DNA from: Oehlia diaphana
Lineage: Eukaryota; Glomeromycota; Glomeromycetes; Glomerales; Glomeraceae
Assembly: GCA_003833135.1 (NCBI GenBank)
Contig: QZLH01000134.1
Coordinates: 92,542 to 122,607, forward strand
Direction: 5' to 3'
Length of the DNA stretch: 30,066 nucleotides
The notes beneath the pieces are model-generated. The model saw only the letters and a program-made list of their open reading frames with translations. It was not told the DNA's origin and did not search any database. Position 1 is the first letter of the stretch, and each line of letters begins with the position of its first letter. A program made the position numbers and the translations under genes. Positions 20,182 through 28,800 of the stretch are shown piece by piece.

Positions 20182-21576
20182 ATGTCAAACCTAAATAAAG
20201 ACATTCTTTATTTAATATTCGAAGAGTTACAAGACGATGATAATACTCTTTATTCATGTCTTTTAGTCAATAAAATTTGGTGCGAAACAACCGTTCCAAT
20301 TTTATGGAAAGATCCTTGGAAACGTTTAAAGAATGGAAAGGAAAGATCCTTATTAAACGTGATTATTTCTCATTTATCAAAAGAATCCAGAAATAATTTA
20401 GGTCAAAACTTTGATTTTTTGATAGAATCATATCAAAATTCTTTATTTAACTATATTAGTTTCTGTAGACATTTAAATTTAAATGAAATCCAAAGGATAA
20501 TTGACGTTGAACTTGTACAAGAAAAATCTTCAATATCAATTATTAAAAGTGAAATAATCAACCTTTTTATTAACGGAAACGCAAATTATAAAACCCTTTA
20601 TATACCTCAACAACCTGATTGTCAAATACGTCTCATTCCTGGAACCGAAAGTTGTTTTTCAGAAATTGAATTCCTCAGTTGTCATACTAACATAAATAAT
20701 AATATTTTATTCGGATTAATAGAAACGTGCAAATCAATTAAACAATTGGAACTTATTATTACAGGGAATGATAATAATTACGAAATTGTAAAATTAATCG
20801 AATCTGCAGGAAATTTATTTAAAATTAGTTTTATAAATAAATGTTTGTATGTCAATGAATCATTTTGTAAAATTCTTGAAAATTCATTAATAAGACACGC
20901 AAATACTATAGAAAATTTTAAGATATTAACTAAACCACTTGTTACAAAAGTTCTTTCATCTTTTGCTAATTTAAAAAGATTAGAATTGGATAATTCATAC
21001 GAATATCTTCCTTGGAATTGTTTAAATTATTCATCTTTACCTTGTTTACAATTTTTATATGCTAAGGGCGTTCCAATTTGTACTTTAACAAGTTTAATTG
21101 CAAGTACAAGTGGTCAACTTATTGAAATAAAAATCGATTATATACCTCATGAAGAGATTGATAATAAGAGAATTATTCAAACAATTTATCAGAAATGTCC
21201 CAATCTTAAATATCTTAAATTAATGTTAAGAAATAGAAATATACTTGAATTAAAAAATTTATTAGTTAATTGTAGAAATTTAAGTGGTTTATTTATTATT
21301 AGTAATATGGTAGATACGTTTGGTTGGGTTAATTTATTTGAAATATTAACTGAAACATCACCAACTAGTTTATTTAGATTTAAATTTAGTTTTTGTTATA
21401 AACCAATTAAATTAGAATTTTTGAAATTTTTCTTTGATAATTGGAGAGATCGACATTCTTTAGTATTACAACTCAGTCGATTAGATAATATAGATGATTT
21501 AATAGAAAAATATAAAGCGGATGGAATAATTAAAAAATATAATGAAGTATGTGGTGGAGATTTTGAATGGATTTAA
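20182..21576 (+). CDS. F-box-like protein with leucine-rich C-terminal region (paralogue 2)
   Basis: Single exon, 464 aa, starting MSNLNKDILYLIFEELQDDD. The F-box covers residues 3-45 ('LYSCLLVNKIWCETTVPILW'). Leucine-rich segments follow: 'NLKRLELDNSYEYLPWNCL', 'SLPCLQFLYAKGVPI', 'CPNLKYLKLMLRNRNILEL'. The C-terminus is GGDFEWI. It aligns through its length with the minus-strand gene at 17686, including the unusual 'IKLIPxxESCFSxIEF'-like central segment (here RLIPGTESCFSEIEF). Expected role: SCF adaptor. It is about 26 residues shorter than paralogue 1, mainly through small internal gaps. Confidence 0.9.
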   Translation: MSNLNKDILYLIFEELQDDDNTLYSCLLVNKIWCETTVPILWKDPWKRLKNGKERSLLNVIISHLSKESRNNLGQNFDFLIESYQNSLFNYISFCRHLNLNEIQRIIDVELVQEKSSISIIKSEIINLFINGNANYKTLYIPQQPDCQIRLIPGTESCFSEIEFLSCHTNINNNILFGLIETCKSIKQLELIITGNDNNYEIVKLIESAGNLFKISFINKCLYVNESFCKILENSLIRHANTIENFKILTKPLVTKVLSSFANLKRLELDNSYEYLPWNCLNYSSLPCLQFLYAKGVPICTLTSLIASTSGQLIEIKIDYIPHEEIDNKRIIQTIYQKCPNLKYLKLMLRNRNILELKNLLVNCRNLSGLFIISNMVDTFGWVNLFEILTETSPTSLFRFKFSFCYKPIKLEFLKFFFDNWRDRHSLVLQLSRLDNIDDLIEKYKADGIIKKYNEVCGGDFEWI

Positions 21577-21968
21577 TTTTTAAAATTATTACTTGTCTTT
21601 TTTTTAAAAAAAAACTTAAAATTATTAATAATTGAACGTGTTTTGTTAACCGAGCGATTAAACATGTTTTAAAATAATTAAATTATATTTATTGTCGTAA
21701 AAAAAATCAGTTTTAAATTATTTTAATATTTAGGAATTATGTAATTTATGTTGTTGTGATTAATCGTTATACGGTTATACCATCGTTAGCACATGATAAT
21801 AAATTGATCACCAATGATGATTCGGCATAATGATTTAGGCGGCTTAATAATATGAAAATCATCTACAAGGAGCAGATATGGACTCTCTTTAATACTAAAA
21901 AAAAAAAACAAAAAAATGTATTATCAAACAGAATTTCGGAGTATTATTAATGCCTACCGTTATACAAT
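21577..21968. other. 3' flank of the F-box gene, nothing else recognised
   Basis: AT-rich sequence without a supported gene or paired termini. Confidence 0.4.
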
Positions 21969-22052
21969 CCCGAAATATACGTATGGAAGGACTTTCGTAA
22001 TTTTTTGGCTTGTACTCAAACTCGAGACTGACCTGTTTATGTATATTTCGGG
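21969..22052. mobile_element. Short derivative of the CCCGAAATATA-ended element
   Basis: CCCGAAATATACGTATGGAA at the left and TTTATGTATATTTCGGG at the right are inverted relatives. The right half (CTCGAGACTGACCTGTTTAT) matches the right end of the 218-bp element at 23576. At 84 bp this looks like an internal-deletion copy. Confidence 0.55.
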
Positions 22053-23014
22053 TCTTATTTATTCCGTTGCGATTTAACTTTTACGGAAGATCCGCAATTT
22101 TTCACAAAATAATTTTGCAACATTCTAAACATACTACATTATATTAATTTCTTTAAAATATCTTACAAAAACAGAGTTACGACAGCTGCTTATACGTAGT
22201 TTAGTGCTGCGGCCTGTTATCCATTTACCCGGATATAATCGGGTATACTCGGATATTTATGAGTATCCGGGTTATTGAAATAAAAAATGTGTATTATTCG
22301 ATTGTATCCGTTTTTTATTTTATTGATACATATATATCCGGGTATGACCGCTAACCATTCCAACCGAAGAATTTATATTTATTATATATTTGTACTCCTA
22401 TAATTTATTACAAAGAGACATCATGATCTGTATGAATGAATGTATGAAAATCTTTGAAAGATGTCATATCAAAATTATACAAATATGTTTATTCTTTAGG
22501 AATAATCATATATTAAAAAAAAAAAAAATTTTTTTTTTTTATATCAGTTACTATAATAACTACAGAATATTATATGACAGCAAACTTAATTTCTAAATTT
22601 TTAATAAAAAATGATAATTCTGACTATAAACAAAAAATTCCTACAGTAAACTGCAATGCAAACCAAAACCTTACATTGCCTGACTATACTCGTATCATTG
22701 GAACTCTATCCCATATATACAGTATATAGTATATCTGGGTCCTATTTTTAATTGGGTAATACCCGGATAAAATAGATAAATGGATATAAACGGTAATACC
22801 TGTAGGTAACACTTTTTTTTGATTTGAGATCCAAAAATGCGACTCTAATTCAGTACGGTAAGTATCACGTTTACTTCGTTTTTCTTAATTCTGGTCGAAT
22901 TATATTTTATATATTTTAGCCAGAGTTAATTTTGACCAAATTATGACGTAGCTGCTTAATATTGGTCGTCGATCACTTTTTAGTTTAATTATTTTTTTTT
23001 GGCATTGAGTTTTT
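22053..23014. other. Spacer with dispersed ACCCGGATAT motifs
   Basis: ATCCATTTACCCGGATATAA at 22220-22239, TATCCGGGT at 22264-22272, TATATCCGGGTATG near 22333-22346 and, inverted, TACCCGGATA near 22768 suggest one or two decayed elements with subterminal repeats. Boundaries cannot be fixed. No gene is supported. Confidence 0.3.
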
Positions 23015-23180
23015 AAAACTACTTTACAGAAACTTCAAGATCGTAGCGATGCCTTAATGCGCAGTAACTCCGTTTTAAATACATAGTGACCACATGGTGT
23101 AATCGTAAAGAAATTACATATATGCAGTTACTGCGCATTAAGGCATCGCTACGATCTTGAAGCTTCTGTAAAGTAGTTTT
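23015..23180. mobile_element. Foldback element with 55-bp inverted arms
   Basis: Arms 23015-23069 and 23126-23180 are complementary over 55 bp with a single mismatch, separated by 56 bp. They contain CGTAGCGATGCCTTAATGCG and its complement. No coding content. Such long, nearly perfect arms point to a recent foldback/MITE insertion. Confidence 0.8.
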
Positions 23181-23261
23181 TTAAAAAATATTCTTTTTTT
23201 TAAAAAAAAAACAAAAGTCTATTTCATCAGTTTTGACAAAATATTGATTTGGTATTATACA

Positions 23262-23478
23262 TGGGAGTTGGGGTTTTTTAGTATTCTCCTTCCCATGAAG
23301 TAAATGGGTAATTCCCTGAAGCGTGTCACTCATTAAATATTAACTATTTTAAAATACTTAACTATTTTAAACTATTTAACTATTTTAAACTAAATTGGAT
23401 GTTTCCGGTCATTTATAATCTCAGTTATTCACTCGCAATTTTCTGAAGGTATGAGTATCACTTAATATGACTGGGGAT
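23262..23478. mobile_element. Composite TA-flanked element, copy 2
   Basis: CATGGGAG (23261-23268) and CTTCCCATG (about 23289-23298) form a short hairpin. They are followed by TA, then ATTCCCTGAAGCGTGTCACT (23311-23330), and the unit ends ...CTGGGGAT (23478) and TA. It matches copy 1 at 15721-16024 in order and sequence but has a shorter interior and a shorter hairpin. Confidence 0.65.
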
Positions 23479-23575
23479 TAATAAATTGTTAATTTTTTTT
23501 TTTAATTCGCATTACGCGCTACTTCGCCTACTCGATATTGTAGATCTCAAATAAAATCAAACACTATGCAAATCC

Positions 23576-23793
23576 ACCCCGAAATATATATAGAAAGGTC
23601 AGAGGCAGCCAAAAAATTTTTACTAATAGCTGTACGCATTCTTTCAGGGCCGGAATTATGATAATTTTGGCGAGTAACCAAAAAAGGCAATATCTTTTCA
23701 CCAGGAATTATCTAAAAATGGAAAGATTTCCATGTTTTTTTTGGCTGGTTGTACGCAAACTCGGATCTGACCTTTTTATGTATATTTCGGGGT
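23576..23793. mobile_element. MITE with about 28-bp ACCCCGAAATATA terminal repeats
   Basis: The left end ACCCCGAAATATATATAGAA AGGTCAGA and the inverted right end ACCCCGAAATATACATAAAA AGGTCAGA are near identical (spaces added only for reading). Total length 218 bp with no coding frame. CAGCCAAAAAA also recurs inverted further in. Target duplication not evident. Copy at 21969-22052. Confidence 0.75.
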
Positions 23794-25189
23794 CCTATTC
23801 AAATGTAGGCCTTTACAATAGGTAATTGTAATATACTGTTTCCAAAATGATGCCAAAATTATGATCGATTCGACGCTTCGCCATAGTTATACACCACAAG
23901 GTCTATGACGTGCTAGTTACAGCGTATCCATTACGGTCAGATATAAATTTTTCGATTTTAACATTTTCAATTAATTATTGGAAGCAACGTGCCTAATCAT
24001 AAGTATGACGTAATAGACTAAGAAAAAAAGCTATCATTAGAAAAACTACAACGTTAACTCGTACACAAAGAGGAAAATAAGAAATCGTAACAAGACAATC
24101 ATTTCTATTGATTAGATAAGTGGCGCAGCATTAGCGGCCTTGAGACATACTTGGAATAATTACCTTGAGATGTTCAGTGTTCACGATATATCCAAAGGTG
24201 GTATCATGAGTTCACAAACTATTAAGGAAAGCAAGGACCATAAGTTAAAATTAAATTTATTTAAAGTTTTCTAGTTTCGTCCTATAATAATTACCAAAAA
24301 CTTTTTTGTTCCTTAGAAGCTACTGTGCCTTCGATTGGAAATGCCTTCTTCATTTTTTATTATATAATTTATAATAATTCAATAATTTTGAAGTTAGCTG
24401 TCCTGCGTACGTATTGATTATTTATCATTGACTAAATGTAATCAATTCATTAACTTACAATTGGTTTAATTAAATCAGCCTGAGAAAAGTTGGAGAATAA
24501 AAGGATATAATCCCGATGTCATATCCAAGACAATATTTGTATGGACTGACAAGTTGACATTTATCCTTCACTTGCTACATTCAGAATGATGAAATGATGA
24601 AATAAAATAATCTTATTCCCACTTTCCGTCAAGTTTTATTTATTTTATTATAGGTGCGTATTAATTTCTTAGTTTCTTTAAATGTACATTATAATATAAA
24701 CAACTTATTTAAGCTTGGAAGTCTTCTAAAAACGTTTTCAAAATATTTAAGATGGTGAGTAAATTATTAAGAGAAAGATAAATCTGCGATGTATTTGATA
24801 TCTGATATGTTAATTAATTGTTTAACATCAATATATGCATTATAGTATATATAATGAACAAACTTATTAGAATACAAAATGTATGTAATAACTTTTAAAA
24901 CCCAAACTACAAATAAAATCTAGTTTCATAAATTTCTACAGGCAATGAATGGTGAATTTTGACCGATCATCACTCATGATCATGGTTGAAATTCATGGTT
25001 TTTGTATACTTATTTAAGTTATATTATCATTGTTAATTTACTCCGAATCTTTTCTCTTATAAAACACATAAGATATTAATGTTAAATTATACATTAATTC
25101 TAATTGCATAAAGATCCAAAATAGGAAAAACTACTATAAACACACATTAAACCTCGCAAAAAAATAAAGGAGGTTTGATATTAATTAAT
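23794..25189. other. Spacer, nothing supported
   Basis: Moderately AT-rich sequence with no open frame of note, no tRNA and no paired termini that I can support. Confidence 0.35.
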
Positions 25190-27102
25190 GAAATTGTCGA
25201 GACAACATGAATTAAGAGCAAAAGTGAATGAAGAGAACTCTTTCCGCTGATCTTTCAGACTAAATTTTTCAAGAAAGATTATTTATATTTATTAAACAAA
25301 CACTTAGAACTTCTTTTTCTGACATATTTTGTATTATTTTATAACAACGAAAGAGATGATACAACATCATCTAGAACAATATTACAGAGGTTTTGTAGGT
25401 CTGGAATTAGAATATTTGAGATACTTTTACGACACTCTTAAAGGAAGAAAAATAATATGAATACGAGATAGAACACTTAACTGAAGAAGGTTTTTTCCGC
25501 CAAGGAACAAAGGAGTTATCTCTGAAAGGTGCGCAGATAATAGGAACAAAGCATTTTATTTGCAGTTCTTTTTACTATCAAACTGGGAGCCAAGACGGTA
25601 AAAAGAATATTAGAGAATTCCTCAGAAGGCACAGCAACAAAGGAACCAATAGAATTAAAACTTGACAATAGTGGGTAATGAGGGATGGCAAAGAAATACC
25701 ACTTGGCTGGGAAAAAGAAAAAGAACTTCTATGGGCAGAAAATAGAGATATGGCTGAACAAATTTTACTAAAAGAAGAAAAGACAAATGAGCTCAACAAG
25801 ATTTAGAAGATACGAGGACGACAAGAGATAAAGCAGAAGATCGAATAAAATTGCTGGAATTGGAAAAAAAGATAGCAGAAGAACGAATAAAAACTCTGGA
25901 AAATGACGCAAAAAAATTCTGGGATCAGAAAAAAATAAGACAACGAGCGACATTTCTACATCTAGTAAGTGGAAAGAGTAAGATAAAAAGCCACGATTGG
26001 CACCAAAAATCCAAAAGAAGAAATCATTTAACACAAGAATTAAATAAGGGTAGGATCGCCTAAATTCTGGTTCTGATGATGATTATCTGGATAAATTTTT
26101 TGCCAGCCAATCACGTGATTTGAGTTTTTACGCTTATTGGAAGGATAACGAGATTTTATGAGATGTTTATGAAAGTAGGATACATAGAAAGACTAGAAGT
26201 CAAATGGAATTACAAGTATAGAACAGTTCGAGCTAGGATTGCTTAACAAAAGAAATGAAAGAAATATTCTTAAAAAGAGGATCCAATATATATAGCGATA
26301 ACAAAAAACGAACGGACGTACTTTTTCAGGATGTTTGATGCAATATTAAATGCTGCAGCGATTAAAAAAAGATACGAATAGCAAGCTTATAAAAAATTAG
26401 ACAAGAAAGATTTGGAGCAGAAAGAGCACGAGATAATAAAAAAATATAATAAAGTTTTGGTGGTCATTTTGCAAAAATTATCAAAATTATACAAAATCAA
26501 ATTTATTTTAATATATTTTAACAACGAAAATGATTTACTAAAAGCTATATACAGTTCATCAATGGACGTAGATATGAGAAAAGAACTCCAAATAAAAAGT
26601 CAAGACGAACTAATTGGTATTGAAGGTATATACAAAAAATGAACAGGAATCAACAGATTTAAGATACCAACACAATCAACATCCAAGGGTGAAAAGTTTG
26701 TTGACGCCAGATCTGACCTTATTTCAACAATACCAAGAAGTAGAGAAGAATTAAACAATTTGAATAATAATTTTTTCACAAGATTAGAGACGTTAGAAAA
26801 AGATAAAGGCTTGCCAGAAGAAGAAATGAAGACAAATGAGGATAATGACAAGATTAACAAGAATAAAAAATGCGTAGTGACAACGCAAGGATGAAGAGAA
26901 GATTCCGACAGCGAATAAACAAATTTGTTCTTTAATTTTTAACAAATTTAAGAAGAGAATCTTGGATTTATGCTCGGATTTGATCAAAGAATACACAGAC
27001 GAAGATAAAGTTTTGGATGCTTTCAGAGATATTAACTTTGTTGATCAGTACTCTTCTTGTAATATAGCGTTTTTAAAGGCCAGAATCCAGTTTCGCTAAA
27101 TA
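25190..27102 (+). pseudogene. Frameshifted remnant of a charged coiled-coil protein gene
   Basis: Protein-like segments alternate between frames on the plus strand. 25200-25250 'RQHELRAKVNEENSF' hits TGA. 25247-25441 'LIFQTKFFKKDYLYLLNKHL' onward ends at TAA. 25465-25665 'EIEHLTEEGFFRQGTKEL' ends at TGA. 25678-25806 is 'MRDGKEIPLGWEKEKELL'. 25807-26063 is 'KLLELEKKIAEERIKTLE' coiled coil. 26412-26642 and about 26940-27102 ('ILDLCSDLIKEYTDEDKVL') follow. No intron borders explain the jumps, so it is read as a decayed gene. The family is unknown to me, possibly transposon-associated. Confidence 0.6.
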
Positions 27103-27217
27103 AAAAATTTCTTAATCATACAATATATAAATTTTGGACGAACCTTGATTCTCTCAGTTTTAAGCTTTTATTCCATTATTTTTCAGCCGGGGTTGTAATA
27201 CAAATTTTGTTTACTTT

Positions 27218-27411
27218 CGGCCATACTAATTTTCGCCCTACTTCCGTTGATTCTGGCTGGCAAACCGAGTCTGATTGATCACTATCTGGAATTTTTTGAT
27301 TTGTAATTATTTGTAATCATCCGGATCCATGTCTTCTGCCGTCATTATATGGAGTCCAAATTAATTCCACGTCGGATCCAATGGGAGCCTGGGCGAAAAT
27401 TAGTATAGCCG
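27218..27411. mobile_element. Small element with 21-bp terminal repeats
   Basis: The left end CGGCCATACTAATTTTCGCC (27218-27237, plus one more C) and the right end GGGCGAAAATTAGTATAGCC (27391-27410, plus G) are inverted repeats of 21 bp with one mismatch. The unit is 194 bp with no coding content. Confidence 0.65.
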
Positions 27412-27792
27412 TTACTTTCTTGGCAATATCACCAATTTGTATAACTTCGTAACCTTAAATTGAATGTATATGATGATCAAACTTGAGAAACTATTATATG
27501 ACGCAAATTATCACTTCAGAACATTATTCTATATCATTTTAAAGAAAAATTCTGGACAAATTGACGTTTAAGAGATAATTCATTCGTAAAAATGATTCCC
27601 CGAAATGTATTAGTAGTTTTCACTGGTTCAGAGACGGATTACGAATTAAGCATTTTTCCTTTAAAATAAAGCTTTTAAAACGCTCTGACGTATCTTTAAC
27701 GGCTCTAAAGTTTACTGGGGAGATTTTAATACTGGTTTTGATTTTAGCATACGAAAAACTAATTAAGAAAAATTTAATAGAAAAAATTAAAT

Positions 27793-27833
<41 letters not shown>

Positions 27834-28062
27834 AAATCGAAAATAATATTCAAAACTGATAAGTAAACTTGCATAACTTGTATTTTAAGTTATATGTCAA
27901 ATATATATTGTGAAAAATTTCTCTATATGTGTTTCTCTGCTTCGCTTTGAGAACGTACATGCGCAGTGTTCGTGATCAACGTAGATTGATAATGCACATA
28001 ATACATCCTTTGTAACTTGTAATACTTACATGATCTGCATTTTGCATAAGTATCACCTAAAC
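27412..28062. other. Spacer with a 38-A homopolymer
   Basis: The A-run spans 27794-27831 and is flanked on both sides by ATTAAATC. No gene is supported here. A GC-richer patch near 27935-27990 (TTCGCTTTGAG, ATGCGCAGTG) precedes the promoter of the gene at 28130. Confidence 0.4.
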
Positions 28063-28074
28063 AACTATATATAT
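28063..28074 (+). promoter_or_regulatory. Candidate TATA box for the gene at 28130
   Basis: The sequence ACTATATATATG contains a TATA-type core about 60 bp upstream of the ATG at 28130, a spacing compatible with a short 5' UTR. There is no other direct evidence. Confidence 0.35.
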
Positions 28075-28129
28075 GCCACATAATAAAGCGTTTAATAAAG
28101 AAAATAGATATTTACACAATTATATAAAA

Positions 28130-28767
28130 ATGGCTGAGAGTAATGACAAAGGTAAAAAGCAAATAGAAAATAAATTAGCAATATAGTAAAACTAGTTTCA
28201 AGTAAAATAAAGAATTCTAAAGATAAATATTATATATTAAAACAGACTGAGATAAACATTTATATTTAATGATTTCAGAATAATGTGAAAAATTTTGAAA
28301 TAAATAACTTAACTTTATTAATTTTCAAAAAAGATCCTTCGATTCACAAAATTATTCCAAAAAGAATTAGAAGCACTGCTGATAATGGTTATGATGATAA
28401 ACAAGATTTAGGTTCAGTTGTTATATTTTTTTATTGAAATTTTAGAGAATTTTGAATAACTTTTATATTTTCATGAAATAAATAACTTCATATTTTATTA
28501 ATTTTCAAAAAAATCCCTTGGCTCACAAAGTTATCTCAAAAAGAATTAAAAGCAATGCTGATGATGGTTATGATGATAAACAAAATTTAGGTTGTTATAA
28601 TTTTTTATTGAATTTTAGAGAATTTTGAATAACTTTTATATTTTCATGAAATAAATAACTTCATATCTTATTAATTTTCAAAAAAAATCCCTTGGCTCAC
28701 AAAGTTATCTCAAAAAGGATTAAAAGCACTGCTGATGATGGTTATGATGATAAACAAGATTTACTAG
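28130..28767 (+). CDS. Small gene with tandem phase-1 exons encoding a hydrophilic repeat (5' part)
   Basis: Model: exon 1 28130-28151 (MAESNDK plus one base; donor GTAAAA), exon 2 28334-28411, exon 3 28531-28590, exon 4 28705-28767. All junctions are phase 1 and exons 2-4 are 78, 60 and 63 nt, so they can be added or skipped in frame. Each repeat reads (V/I)I.KRI(K/R)S.AD(D/N)GYDDKQ(D/N)L: a basic patch followed by an acidic one. Donors follow TTAG or CTAG; acceptors are AAAAAG for exon 2 and CACAAAG for exons 3-4. There is no signal peptide. The design of tandem short exons coding hydrophilic repeats recalls SP7-like effector genes of Rhizophagus, but I claim only architectural resemblance. 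The gene probably continues into the array that follows. Splicing is inferred. Confidence 0.5.
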
Positions 28768-28800
28768 GTGATTATATTTTCTTTATTAAAATTTTAGAAA
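28270..28800 (+). repeat. Tandem repeat of about 170-190 bp carrying the three hydrophilic exons
   Basis: Three copies share TTATTAATTTTCAAAAA, the coding core, TTTTATTGAAATTTTAGA-type sequence and GAATTTTGAATAACTT. Copies 2 and 3 are closest. The coding core keeps its frame while the non-coding parts vary more in length, which suggests the core is or was translated. Confidence 0.7.

Noticed and set aside
20066..20257. Phe/Ile-rich minus-strand frame at the F-box start
   Set aside because: Produced by the A-rich run upstream of the plus-strand F-box gene and by antisense of its first codons.
27620..27874. Minus-strand frame containing a long Phe run
   Set aside because: The Phe run is just the 38-A homopolymer read in reverse.
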